Part shown: piece after piece, positions 7,538 to 16,398 of the stretch | How positions within the stretch are numbered: the stretch's first letter is position 1 | Layout: every line of letters starts with the position of its first letter | From: CAZZKE01 sp964655005 | GTDB taxonomy: Bacteria > Pseudomonadota > Alphaproteobacteria > Rhodospirillales > JABHCV01 | Assembly: GCA_964655005.1 (NCBI GenBank) | Contig: CAZZKE010000014.1 | Span: 1 to 55,318 of the forward strand | Direction: 5' to 3' | DNA: 55,318 bases | Position numbers and translations under genes: made by a program | The notes under the pieces: model-generated | Databases searched by the model: none | Seen by the model: only the letters and a program-made list of their open reading frames with translations | What the model was told of the DNA's origin: nothing

Positions 7538-8317
7538 TTATGCCTGGCAGGGGGCGCTGCGCCGACGGCTTTCGCCAAGGGCGATCTGGGCTTCGGAACC
7601 AATCGGCTGGTAGCGCCTGATGGCGCCATACATGGTCTCGACTATCAACCGGTAACGGGAAACATCCATGCCTTCGGCGATAACGCCATAGCCGTATTTG
7701 CCATTACGCCAGGCATAGGCCCGCCGCCGGCCTTGCTTGAAAAGCTTTTTTTCCAACGGGAAGGCCAGGGCCTCCGCCGAAATAAACAGGGTGATGCGGC
7801 ACCCCCGTGTGCCCCGGTACCTGACGGTGATTTGTTCGGCCCCGGTCGGACCGGCGGATTCGTCGATACTGCTTATGGTAAGCTTGGCGGCGTCCAGCCG
7901 GGGTATGAATGCGCCCCGAAAAACTCCCGAGCCGGAAAATCCGGCCGGCCGGATCGCGGCGGTGGAATTTTCCCGCGGCCAGTCCGAATGGGCGTCCGAT
8001 ACCGCTACATACCATTGCGGCAGGGGTGGTTGCTGATAGATTCCGGCAACCGCCAGGGCCCCTGCGGTAAAAACAAGAAAAGCGACACAGGCCGCGAAAA
8101 GCGGTCGCAGGGAGCGCCTTTCGGGTGGCGGGTTGAAAATTATGTCGGGGATTTCGGCGGCTTCGATCATAACCGAATGCAGGCGGCTAAGCACGGCGAC
8201 CTGACGGGCCAGCGCGGCATCGCCGGCGACCGCCAACGCCACATCCGCAGCCCGGGCGGCGTCCAGCTCGCCATCAACATAGGCGTTTAAAATTTCAAAG
8301 CTGATTTCTTCGTTCAT
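7538..8317 (-). CDS. Transmembrane anti-sigma factor
   Basis: 259 residues: cytoplasmic anti-sigma domain (about 1-85, starting FEILNAYVDGELDA, a classic anti-sigma motif), one membrane helix (about 91-112), then a periplasmic domain of about 145 residues. The HxxxCxxC zinc motif of ZAS anti-sigma factors is absent. Its start overlaps the sigma factor stop by 4 bases, giving coupled translation and near-equal amounts. It should hold the sigma factor inactive until a periplasmic or membrane signal; that is family knowledge. Confidence 0.88.
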   Translation of the reverse strand: MNEEISFEILNAYVDGELDAARAADVALAVAGDAALARQVAVLSRLHSVMIEAAEIPDIIFNPPPERRSLRPLFAACVAFLVFTAGALAVAGIYQQPPLPQWYVAVSDAHSDWPRENSTAAIRPAGFSGSGVFRGAFIPRLDAAKLTISSIDESAGPTGAEQITVRYRGTRGCRITLFISAEALAFPLEKKLFKQGRRRAYAWRNGKYGYGVIAEGMDVSRYRLIVETMYGAIRRYQPIGSEAQIALGESRRRSAPCQA

Positions 8318-8865
8318 CTTCGTGCTCTGTTACGGCGCTCCGCCAGACGTGTCGCGAACGGCCTGATGTTGTCGGCCTCGATCAGGGCGGCCAGCGCCCG
8401 GCGGGCCCGGCTGACCCGGCTCATCACCGTTCCTGTTGGTATCCCCAGTTCAATGGCGGCTTCCGTATAACTCAATCCGGCGACATCGACCATCGAAATT
8501 ATTCGGCGATGCATGGTCGATAACTTGGCCATGGCCAATTTAACGGTGACCACATCAATAAGACGTTCATCGACCCCGAAAAATTCCCCCTGGGAGTTGA
8601 TTATTTCCTCGTCCAGTTGCAGCGGTTCGCGGCTTCGCCGCCGCAGGCTGTCGATAAAGGCATTTTTGAGGATTCTGAAAAGCCACGCCCGGTAGGCGGC
8701 GTCATCGCTGGGTTCGCGTTTTGCGACAAGCGACTTCAGGGCGCATTCCTGAACCAGGTCCTTGGCGTCATGCGAATTTCCCGCCAGCCCGTAGGCATAT
8801 CCGTACAGCCGTCGAAGATAAGGCTCGATACGGGATTGCCGTCTGCGACGCAATTTGTGTATCAT
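8314..8865 (-). CDS. ECF-type RNA polymerase sigma factor
   Basis: 183 residues with sigma region 2 (YLRRLYGYAYGLAGNSHDA to FIDSLRRR) and region 4 (RRIISMVDVAGLSYTEAA to SRVSRARRAL). No region 3 or C-terminal extension. I take the ATG at 8865 because GGGGGAGGG lies just before it; a GTG 15 bases further upstream would swallow that site. Co-transcribed with the anti-sigma gene and divergent from the secreted hydrolase gene, with about 70 bases between, where an autoregulated promoter would be expected. Confidence 0.93.
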   Translation of the reverse strand: MIHKLRRRRQSRIEPYLRRLYGYAYGLAGNSHDAKDLVQECALKSLVAKREPSDDAAYRAWLFRILKNAFIDSLRRRSREPLQLDEEIINSQGEFFGVDERLIDVVTVKLAMAKLSTMHRRIISMVDVAGLSYTEAAIELGIPTGTVMSRVSRARRALAALIEADNIRPFATRLAERRNRARR

Positions 8866-8936
8866 CTGTCCCTCCCCCACTGATCCGACTATATACGGTC
8901 ACAACCGGGGACGGTAGGTTTTTGCCGAGGAGTAAA

Positions 8937-9872
8937 ATGATGACGGCCCATTCCTTCAGGCGCACCACCGGGCGACGTTTGGCCCTGATTGCCGCCATCG
9001 CCGCCGGTATTTTATTTTCCCCGCAAACGGCCAGAACCGAAGAGGTAACGCTGACCCTGAACGGGTTGACCCTGAATGGCAATCTGGAACTGGCCGCCGG
9101 CAAGACCATCGGTGACGGTATTATCCTGATTACCCACGGCACGTTTACCGATAACAAAACGGAAATCGTCGCTACTTTGCAGGCGCTGTTCAGGGAGCGT
9201 TCGTTGAATACCCTGGCGATCAATCTAAGCCTGGGTTTCGATAATCGCCATGGCGCCTATGACTGTGTGACGCCGATCGATAGCCGCCATGCCGGCGCCA
9301 TCACCGAAATAGCCGCCTGGGTCGACTGGCTCGGCAACCGGGGCGGCGACAATATTCTGCTGCTCGGCCATTCCCGGGGCGGCAATCAAACGGCCTGGTA
9401 CATGGCCGAATACGACGATAACCGGGTTCGCGGCGGCGTTCTGGTGGCGCCGGCCACCTGGGATTTCGGCAAAGCCGCCGAAAGCTACCTGAAAACCAAC
9501 AAGAAACGGTTGCCGGCCCTGCTTGAAGACATGAAAAAGCGCATTGCGGCGGGCAATGGCGACGACATGATCCGGGACGTCGCCTTGCTGTACTGTCCAA
9601 AGGCGACCCTGACCGCCAAAACCTTCGTAAGCTACTATGAAGACAATCCCCTGAAGGACACCCCGCGCACGCTGACGCGGGTGACCAGGCCGGTCATGGT
9701 GATCGGCGGTTCGGAAGACACCGTGGTCCCGGACCTGGTTGAAAAAATGACGAAGTCGCCGCCACCGGGGGTTCGCCTGGAGGTGATCGACGGCGCCGGG
9801 CACTTCTTCCGCGATCTTTATGCCGAGGATATCGCCGACTTGACGGTCGATTTCATCGAAAATCTGCCCTGA
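8937..9872 (+). CDS. Secreted alpha/beta hydrolase
   Basis: 311 residues, with a twin-Arg-free signal peptide (RRLALIAAIAAGILFSPQTARTEE) and an alpha/beta-hydrolase fold. The nucleophile elbow is GHSRGG, the acid is in GGSEDTVV and the histidine in GAGHFF, so the catalytic triad is complete. It should act in the periplasm on an ester or similar bond; the substrate is unknown. GAGGAG lies 5 bases before ATGATG; the second ATG at 8940 is equally possible. A longer frame starting at 8721 overlaps the sigma gene and is rejected. Divergent from the ECF sigma gene, and a likely target of it. Confidence 0.88.
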   Translation: MMTAHSFRRTTGRRLALIAAIAAGILFSPQTARTEEVTLTLNGLTLNGNLELAAGKTIGDGIILITHGTFTDNKTEIVATLQALFRERSLNTLAINLSLGFDNRHGAYDCVTPIDSRHAGAITEIAAWVDWLGNRGGDNILLLGHSRGGNQTAWYMAEYDDNRVRGGVLVAPATWDFGKAAESYLKTNKKRLPALLEDMKKRIAAGNGDDMIRDVALLYCPKATLTAKTFVSYYEDNPLKDTPRTLTRVTRPVMVIGGSEDTVVPDLVEKMTKSPPPGVRLEVIDGAGHFFRDLYAEDIADLTVDFIENLP

Positions 9873-9885
9873 AAATATTTGACGA

Positions 9886-10287
9886 TCAGCCGAACTTGGC
9901 GATCAGCACGGCGACCAGCGCCAGCAGGCCGAGACCGATGCCGCCGACGCTGACAACCAGAATCAGCAAGCTCTTGGAAAAATCGTTTTTCTTTTTCTTC
10001 TTTTTCTTCTTCCTGGTTGCCGTGCCGCCGCCCTTTTTCTTTTTGGGCGGCTGTTTTTTCGGCGCCTGTTCTTCCTGGCCTTTTTGATCCTTGTAGATAA
10101 TTTTCGAAAACGACCGGTCGGCGTCGTCGTCATAAGTTTCTTCAATTACCCGGATCGCCATGTGATGGGGGCTGGCGATCAACATGCGGCCCTGATGGAT
10201 CGCCATGTTTTTGTCGTCGTGGACGGAATCCAGCATCCAGTCGCCATTTTTGAACGTGTATATCTCGAAGGAAACGGTGATCGTCAT
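9886..10287 (-). CDS. Hypothetical lysine-rich protein with C-terminal membrane anchor
   Basis: 133 residues in three parts: a globular beta-rich domain (1-72, SFEIYTFKNGDWMLDSVHDDK at its start), a lysine-rich linker (75-100) with two runs of basic residues, and a C-terminal membrane helix (about 104-130, LLILVVSVGGIGLGLLALVAVLIA). No known family. The linker is low-complexity DNA (9985-10013 on the plus strand is almost pure T and C), so its length may vary between strains. It follows the PAS-like gene by 13 bases on the same strand. Confidence 0.7.
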   Translation of the reverse strand: MTITVSFEIYTFKNGDWMLDSVHDDKNMAIHQGRMLIASPHHMAIRVIEETYDDDADRSFSKIIYKDQKGQEEQAPKKQPPKKKKGGGTATRKKKKKKKKNDFSKSLLILVVSVGGIGLGLLALVAVLIAKFG

Positions 10288-10300
10288 TTTGAACTGCCCG

Positions 10301-10762
10301 TCATGCGCCCTTGACTTTGCAGTTGGCGGCGCCGATCAGGTAGCGGTCGATGCCTTGCCGGTCCCTGGCCGGCATGATGATGGACCGGTAAAGAATGGTA
10401 TCGCCGCTGGCGTGTTCGAATTCGCCGCCAAGGGTAATGGGAATTTGCTTGACCTGGACCCGGCTGAAATATTTAACGGCCTGTCCAAGCAGGGTGTTGT
10501 CCGGCGCTTGCGACACGGCCTGGCCGACCAGGGCGTCGGTTCCTTCGTCCGAAAAGGCCACGCCGATGCGCTCGAAGAACGGGTCGGGCAATTCATCGTC
10601 GATTTCCAGCATGTAAACGCAGGGATGGATATCGCCCAGGTCCCTGCTCAGCACATCCCGGAAATCCGGAATGCCGTCGCCTTTCTGGGCCTCTCGCCAG
10701 TGCATCAGGAAGCGATGCCCCATACGGCGTTCCATGCCCTTGTTTTGTGGTTGGTCCTGCAT
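10301..10762 (-). CDS. PAS_5-like sensory domain protein
   Basis: 153 residues resembling the PAS_5-type domain common in alphaproteobacteria: MHWREAQKGDGIPDFRDV, LEIDDELPDPFFERIGVAF, and a central YRSIIMPARDRQGIDRYLIG strand pair. Such proteins are usually soluble and of unknown role. I take the ATG at 10762 because AAAGGGG precedes it; a longer frame begins with a Cys-rich stretch unlike the family. Upstream on the same strand lie the chemoreceptor and Aer-like PAS genes, downstream the lysine-rich anchor protein. Confidence 0.72.
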   Translation of the reverse strand: MQDQPQNKGMERRMGHRFLMHWREAQKGDGIPDFRDVLSRDLGDIHPCVYMLEIDDELPDPFFERIGVAFSDEGTDALVGQAVSQAPDNTLLGQAVKYFSRVQVKQIPITLGGEFEHASGDTILYRSIIMPARDRQGIDRYLIGAANCKVKGA

Positions 10763-10909
10763 TCGACCCCTTTCGCCACACCGGTGGCACCGACCGATAG
10801 CGGCGTGATCCACCGCTACGATAACAGCTCGGAATTTATGTTATCCGGGGCTTCATTAATACCTAATTAATTATTTATTAAACGCCGAACGAGAGGATTT
10901 TTGCCGGGC

Positions 10910-12061
10910 CTAGATGACCTTGCGCAATTCGACGATGAAACTATCCATTTCCTGGCCCAGCGTTTCGCCCTGTTTCGACAGTTCGGCGGCCGCCGAAAGC
11001 ACTTCCGAAGCGGACTGGCCGGTTTCGCCGGCGGCCTGGGTAACCTGGACGATGTTGGTGGTTACCTCGGTCGTGCCGGCCGACGCCTGTTCGACATTGC
11101 GGGCGATTTCCTGGGTGGCGGCGCCTTGTTCCTCGACGGCGGCGGCGATGGTCGACGAAATCTGGTTGATTTCCGATATGGTGCCGGTAATCCCCTGAAT
11201 GGCGGTAACGGCATCCCGGGTGGCGGTCTGGATGCCGCCGATCTGGCTGCTGATTTCCTCCGTCGCCTTGGCGGTTTGATTGGCCAGATTTTTGACCTCC
11301 GATGCGACCACCGCGAACCCCTTGCCGGCATCGCCGGCACGGGCCGCCTCGATGGTCGCGTTCAGGGCCAGCAGGTTGGTCTGTTCGGCAATGTCGGAAA
11401 TCAATTCGACCACTTCGCCGATCTTGTTGGCCGCTTCGGCCAGGCCCTGGACCTGCTCGTTACTGCGGTCGGCTTCCTTGGCGGCATTGCCGGCGATGTC
11501 GTTGGATTGCGTCACCTGCCGGCTGATCTCGCCGATCGAACTGGAAAGTTCTTCGGCGGCGGCGGCGACTGTCTGGACGTTGGTCGAAGCCTCTTCGGCG
11601 GCGGCGGCGACTGCGGTCGCCTGTTCGGATGTCTGGCCGGCGGTGTTTTCCATCGTTTGCGCCGTCGATTGCAATTCGGTCGCCGCCGAGGCCACCGTCT
11701 GCACGACGTTTTTCATATTCTTTTCGAAATCATCGGCGATGGAGGTAAAGTTGGTTATCTTGTCGGCCATTATCTGGGTGGCGTTGTTGATGGTCCGGCT
11801 GGCGGTAAGAAAGCTGCCGGTCATGCCCTTTTCGAGAATCCGCCGGTAGTATTTATTGTCGCTGACATATTCCAGGCAGGCCTGGGATTCACGCACGTAA
11901 GCATCGCAGCGGTCGATCAGCAGGTTGATGGTCCGTAACAATTCGCCGGTTTCGCCTTTTTCGGTGATACCGATAACCCTGGCTTCGAAATCACCACCGG
12001 CGACGGCCTTGCATACTTGCAGCGCCTTTGTAATAGCCGCCTTCTGTTCACTGCCAAACAT
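10910..12061 (-). CDS. Soluble methyl-accepting chemotaxis protein
   Basis: 383 residues with no membrane segment and no periplasmic domain. A HAMP-like or helical N-terminal part (about 1-110) leads into a long coiled coil with the conserved signalling tip EQTNLLALNATIEAARAG near residues 237-254, which binds CheA and CheW. The C terminus has no CheR-docking pentapeptide. The Aer-like PAS gene lies upstream on the same strand with 42 bases between, suggesting the two are the sensing and signalling halves of one receptor. Known soluble MCPs form cytoplasmic clusters; that applies here by inference. Confidence 0.93.
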   Translation of the reverse strand: MFGSEQKAAITKALQVCKAVAGGDFEARVIGITEKGETGELLRTINLLIDRCDAYVRESQACLEYVSDNKYYRRILEKGMTGSFLTASRTINNATQIMADKITNFTSIADDFEKNMKNVVQTVASAATELQSTAQTMENTAGQTSEQATAVAAAAEEASTNVQTVAAAAEELSSSIGEISRQVTQSNDIAGNAAKEADRSNEQVQGLAEAANKIGEVVELISDIAEQTNLLALNATIEAARAGDAGKGFAVVASEVKNLANQTAKATEEISSQIGGIQTATRDAVTAIQGITGTISEINQISSTIAAAVEEQGAATQEIARNVEQASAGTTEVTTNIVQVTQAAGETGQSASEVLSAAAELSKQGETLGQEMDSFIVELRKVI

Positions 12062-12103
12062 AGGTATTGCTCCTTGTAATCGCCAATGTGTCGTGCTGTC
12101 GCC

Positions 12104-12631
12104 CTATATCAGGCCGGCTATGTATTCGTCGTATTCCTTGCCGCTTTCGGCCAGCAGGCTGGTCACCATGGCCATCGAGGCCGCCAGGCCATCCTTGCTG
12201 TTAGCGTGTTTTCGCTCTTCGGCAAGTAATTGTTTGTAAAGCGGAATGATCGTGTTTTCGAGAATTGCCCGGTCCGGCGTGCGGCGGTTCGAATGGTAGC
12301 CGATAATATTGCCGTTAACGTCCTTGCTGGGCGTGACATGGGCGACCACCCAGTAATGGTCGCCATTGGCCGAACGGTTGACCACGTAGGCGAAAAGCTC
12401 GCGACCGTCCTGAATGGTATCCCACAGCAACTTGAAGATGCAGCGCGGCATTTCCGGATGGCGAATCATGTTGTGCGGCTGGCCAAGGCAATCCTGTTCG
12501 GTGTAATCGGCCAATCTTAAGAAGACATCGTTGACGTAGGTCAGCCGACCCTTCAGGTCGGTCTTGCTGACGATGATTTCGTCATCTTCAAAAAATCTTT
12601 CGACACCGGTTAAACTTGCGTCTTCAGCCAT
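12104..12631 (-). CDS. Aer-like PAS domain protein
   Basis: 175 residues, one PAS domain (about 15-125) that matches the sensory part of the energy-taxis receptor Aer: SKTDLKGRLTYVND, then GQPHNMIRHPEMPRCIFKLLW and YHSNRRTPDRAIL. In Aer this RHPDMP segment helps bind FAD; here the Asp is Glu. The C-terminal helical part (126-175) has no membrane segment and no signalling domain. The MCP gene follows by 42 bases, so it probably passes redox state to that protein. Flavin binding is inferred. Confidence 0.87.
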   Translation of the reverse strand: MAEDASLTGVERFFEDDEIIVSKTDLKGRLTYVNDVFLRLADYTEQDCLGQPHNMIRHPEMPRCIFKLLWDTIQDGRELFAYVVNRSANGDHYWVVAHVTPSKDVNGNIIGYHSNRRTPDRAILENTIIPLYKQLLAEERKHANSKDGLAASMAMVTSLLAESGKEYDEYIAGLI

Positions 12632-12807
12632 CGTTCACACCTGTTTAATTGTGAAAAAACTAAAAAATGAAGGCGTCGATCCATCCATTTATAGCAAAAA
12701 GACAAGATAATTGCAGCTTTTCGTTGAATTTTACGCCAAATACCGACCATTTATCCGGACACTGCGTTATCCGAATAAGTTTCAGGTGGTGAGCCGACCG
12801 GTCCCTG

Positions 12808-15216
12808 TCAAGCCCTTAGTGAACCGCCGCAGGCTTTCTCGACGGCGGCGATGATGCGATCCGAAACGGCGTCGATTTCCGCGTCGGTCAGGGTCTTGTC
12901 GGTGGGTTGCAGGGTGACGCTGATGGCCAGAGACTTGAGGCCTTCACCCAAAGCCCCGCCGGCGAACACGTCGAACACCGAAACATCGCCGATCAGCGTC
13001 CTGTCGGCGGACCGGGCGGCCCGCACCACGGCGTCGGCCCTGACCCCTGCATCGACCACGAAGGCGAAGTCCCGGGTGACCGGATGCAGCGGCGACAACC
13101 GCAGCGGGGGCCTGGTCGTTCCCCTGGCCTTTTTCGGCTTCGGCAGGTTGCCCAGATAGACCTCGAAACCGACTACCGGGCCTTTTACGCCCATTTGGGC
13201 CAGCACGCCCGGATGTATTTCGCCAAACGCCGCCAGCACCGTTTTGGGGCCAAGATTGAAGGTGCCGTATCGGCCGGGATGATACCAACCGGGGGCCTCG
13301 CCGGTGATTATTTGCAGCTTGTCCGTGGGCGCCCCGGCGGCGGCCAGGGCGGCCAGCGCATCGGCCTTGGCGTCGAAGGCATCGACGGGCCTGGGAGGCT
13401 GGGCCCAGTTGCGTCTGCCGCTGCGCCCGGCCCGGATGCCGCTGGCCACCATATCCTGGCCGTCGGCGGCGTCGCTGCGGAATTGCGGGCCGACTTCGAA
13501 CAGTTGGCAGTCGTTGATGCCCATGTCGGCGTTGCGGCCGGCCGCCGCTATCAGGTTGGGCAGAATTGACGGGCGCATGACCCCCAGGTCGGAACTGATC
13601 GGATTGACCAGCACCAGATCATCGCCGCCGCCGCCGAACAACCGGGCCTGGCCGGCCGCCATGAAAGACTGGGTTACCGCCTCGACCAGGCCATGCGCCG
13701 CCAGCGCCCGGCGGACATCGGCGCGCTTGCGCTGGGCGGCGTTCCAGGCCGGTCGCGGCACTGCCCCGGTTCGCGGCATCGACACCATGGGCAGTTTGTC
13801 GTAACCGTGGACGCGGACGATTTCCTCGACCAGACAGGCCTCGCCGACGATATCGCCGCGCCAGGTCGGTACGGCCACATCCAGGGTTTCGCCGTCGCCG
13901 GTCACGGTGAACCCCAGGGCGCCCAGAATCCGCTTCATTTCATCCGGGGCGACTTCAACCCCGGCCAACTGCGCCACCCGGGCGGGCCGGAACGGAATGA
14001 CCAGCCGCCGGTCCGGTTCGGCCCCGGCGGCAATAATGTGCGAAGCCTCGCCGCCGCAGATGTCCAGGATCAGCCGGGTCGCGATTTCCATGCCGGGTTT
14101 CAGGAATGCGGAATCGATTCCACGTTCGAAACGAAAACGGGCGTCGGATTGCAGGTTCAGTTTCCGCCCGGTGACGGCGGTGCGGACCGGATCGAAAAGC
14201 GCCGATTCGATAAACACATTGACCGTTTGTCCGGTGCAGCCGGTGCTTGACCCCCCCATGACGCCGCCCAGCGCGGCGGCCTGATGATCGTCGGCGATAA
14301 CCGTCATGTCGCCGTCCAGTTGGTATTCCTTGTCGTTCAGGGCCAGCAGTTTCTCGCCGGGCCGGGCCATGCGGACATGGATGCCGCCGGCGACCTTGTC
14401 GGCGTCGAAAACGTGCAGCGGTCGGCAATGTTCGATGGTCATGATGTTGGTGATATCGACCAGCGCCGATATCGGCCGCAGACCCACGGCAAGCAACTTG
14501 TCTTGCAGCCATTGCGGGCTTTCGCCGTTGCTCAGGCCGCGAATATAACGGCCGACGAAGTGGCGGCAGGCATCGGCATGATCGGCGTCAAGATCGATAT
14601 TCACCTTGATCGGGCTTTCGAAAGTTCCCTTGACCGGCGTCGCGTTCAGGGGTTTCAGGGTCCCTATGCCGGATGCCGCCAGGTCGCGCGCGATGCCGCG
14701 CACGCCCAGGCAATCGCCGCGGTTCGGGGTAATGGCGATATCGATTACCGGATCGTCCAGGCCCAAGACCCGGATGGCCGGGGCGCCGACCGGGGCGTCG
14801 GCGGCCAGTTCGACAATGCCATCGTGTTCGTCGCTCAGGCCCATTTCCCGTTCCGAAAGCAACATGCCGTTACTTTCGACACCCCGGATTTCGGCCTTCT
14901 TCAGGGTCACGCCGATACCCGGAATATAACTGCCGGTGGCCGCGAAAACGCCCTTGAGCCCGGTTCGGGCATTCGGGGCGCCGCACACCACCTGTACCGT
15001 TTCGCTACCGTTATCGACGGTGCAGACCTGTAACTTGTCGGCGTTCGGGTGTTTTTTCGCCTCGACCACCAGGCCGACCACGAAGTCTTCCAGCCCTTGC
15101 GAGCGTTCATCGACGCTTTCGATTTCCAGGCCCAGCATGGTCAGGCGGTCGGTTAAATCGCCGAGTGACACATCGGTATCCAGGTATTCCTTCAGCCATC
15201 CCAGGGTAATTTTCAT
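12808..15216 (-). CDS. pheT: Phenylalanine-tRNA ligase beta subunit
   Basis: 802 residues, standard length. Domains in order: N-terminal tRNA-binding OB fold (about 40-150), B3/4 editing domain (about 215-390), B5 domain (about 400-470), catalytic-like core and the C-terminal FDX-ACB anticodon-binding domain (about 710-800, LSPLHPVTRDFAFVVD). It charges tRNA(Phe) as an alpha2beta2 enzyme with pheS. The start at 15216 (MKITLGWLKEYLD) overlaps the pheS stop by 4 bases; the open frame to 15585 runs antisense-like through pheS and is not coding. Confidence 0.97.
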   Translation of the reverse strand: MKITLGWLKEYLDTDVSLGDLTDRLTMLGLEIESVDERSQGLEDFVVGLVVEAKKHPNADKLQVCTVDNGSETVQVVCGAPNARTGLKGVFAATGSYIPGIGVTLKKAEIRGVESNGMLLSEREMGLSDEHDGIVELAADAPVGAPAIRVLGLDDPVIDIAITPNRGDCLGVRGIARDLAASGIGTLKPLNATPVKGTFESPIKVNIDLDADHADACRHFVGRYIRGLSNGESPQWLQDKLLAVGLRPISALVDITNIMTIEHCRPLHVFDADKVAGGIHVRMARPGEKLLALNDKEYQLDGDMTVIADDHQAAALGGVMGGSSTGCTGQTVNVFIESALFDPVRTAVTGRKLNLQSDARFRFERGIDSAFLKPGMEIATRLILDICGGEASHIIAAGAEPDRRLVIPFRPARVAQLAGVEVAPDEMKRILGALGFTVTGDGETLDVAVPTWRGDIVGEACLVEEIVRVHGYDKLPMVSMPRTGAVPRPAWNAAQRKRADVRRALAAHGLVEAVTQSFMAAGQARLFGGGGDDLVLVNPISSDLGVMRPSILPNLIAAAGRNADMGINDCQLFEVGPQFRSDAADGQDMVASGIRAGRSGRRNWAQPPRPVDAFDAKADALAALAAAGAPTDKLQIITGEAPGWYHPGRYGTFNLGPKTVLAAFGEIHPGVLAQMGVKGPVVGFEVYLGNLPKPKKARGTTRPPLRLSPLHPVTRDFAFVVDAGVRADAVVRAARSADRTLIGDVSVFDVFAGGALGEGLKSLAISVTLQPTDKTLTDAEIDAVSDRIIAAVEKACGGSLRA

Positions 15217-16289
15217 CGGCTTAGCCCCCCGACCACGCCGGGTACGTCCAGGGCCTGAAAACCATAGTGCCGCAGCCAGCGCAGGTCGGATTCGAAAAAG
15301 GTCCGCAAGTCCGGGATGCCGTACTTCAGCATGGCGATGCGTTCGACCCCGATGCCGAAGGCGAAGCCCTGGTATTTCGTCGAATCGATGCCGCAGTTTT
15401 CCAGTACCCTGGGATTGACCATGCCGCAGCCCAGTATTTCCAGCCAGTCGTCGCCGTGGCCGATGCGGAAATCGCCGCCGTCGCGGGTGCAGCCGATATC
15501 CACTTCCGCCGAGGGCTCGGTGAACGGAAAATAGCTTGGCCGGAACCGCGCCGGCAGGTCTTCGAGTTCGAAAATGGCCCGGCAAAAGTCGATCAGGCAG
15601 CCTTTCAGATGGCCCATATGGGTGGTCTCGTCGACGACCAGGCCTTCGATCTGGTGAAACATCGGCGAGTGGGTGGCGTCGTAATCGCAGCGGTAGGTGC
15701 GCCCCGGCACGATGATGCGGATCGGCGGCGCGGTTTCCTGCATGGTGTGAACCTGCACCGGCGAGGTATGGGTACGCAGCAGCTTGCGCTGGCCATCGTG
15801 TTCGCCCGGCAGATAAAAGGTATCATGTTCCTGGCGGGCCGGATGTTCGGGCGGGATGTTGAGGGCGGTGAAATTATACCAGTCTTCCTCGATATCCGGG
15901 CCTTCGGCGACGGTGAAGCCCATTTCGCAAAAAATCGCCGTCATCTCTTCGATAACCTGGCTGATCGGGTGGATGCGGCCATCGTTACGGGGCCGGACCG
16001 GCAGGGTCAGGTCGATCTTCTCGGCCATCAGGCGGCTATCCAGTTCGGCCCTTTGCAGGTCCGCCTTGCGGGTCTCGATGGCGCTCGCTATGTCGGCTTT
16101 CAGCGCGTTAACGGCCTGCCCGGCCTGGCGCCGGGCGTCCGGATCAAGGCCGCCGAGCGACTTCATGGCCATGGTGATCGAGCCCTTTTTCCCCAGGGCC
16201 GCAACCCGGACGGCATCAAGCGTCGCGGTTGTTTCGGCTGCGGCGACGGCGGCTGTCAGGTCGCTACGCAGTTGTTCGGTGGTGTCCAT
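15213..16289 (-). CDS. pheS: Phenylalanine-tRNA ligase alpha subunit
   Basis: 358 residues. N-terminal coiled coil (about 1-90), then the class II catalytic core: motif 2 around FHQIEGLVVDE, the substrate-pocket segment GHGDDWLEILGCGMVNP, and motif 3 at GFAFGIGVERIAMLKYG. Supplies the active site of the heterotetramer; pheT follows with a 4-base overlap. An intrinsic terminator at 16323-16356, just upstream on the transcript, can act as an attenuator. Confidence 0.98.
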   Translation of the reverse strand: MDTTEQLRSDLTAAVAAAETTATLDAVRVAALGKKGSITMAMKSLGGLDPDARRQAGQAVNALKADIASAIETRKADLQRAELDSRLMAEKIDLTLPVRPRNDGRIHPISQVIEEMTAIFCEMGFTVAEGPDIEEDWYNFTALNIPPEHPARQEHDTFYLPGEHDGQRKLLRTHTSPVQVHTMQETAPPIRIIVPGRTYRCDYDATHSPMFHQIEGLVVDETTHMGHLKGCLIDFCRAIFELEDLPARFRPSYFPFTEPSAEVDIGCTRDGGDFRIGHGDDWLEILGCGMVNPRVLENCGIDSTKYQGFAFGIGVERIAMLKYGIPDLRTFFESDLRWLRHYGFQALDVPGVVGGLSR

Positions 16290-16315
16290 AAGAAATTTGT
16301 CCCGTCGATATCACA

Positions 16316-16356
16316 AGAAAAAGGGGAGCGGCCTTTAAAACAAAGGACGGCTCCCC
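16316..16356 (-). terminator. Intrinsic terminator between rplT and pheS (attenuator)
   Basis: On the minus strand the RNA forms a 7-bp stem GGGGAGC/GCTCCCC with an inner CCTTT/AAAGG stem, then five U followed by C-U-U. It sits 43 bases after the rplT stop and 27 bases before the pheS start. In enteric bacteria the same position holds the pheM leader attenuator (known). No ATG-initiated leader peptide rich in Phe was found in the short gap, so the control mechanism here is open. Confidence 0.85.
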
Positions 16357-16398
16357 GAATTCGATTTTCCCGATGGACGAACCTTTACCGGGAACGGA

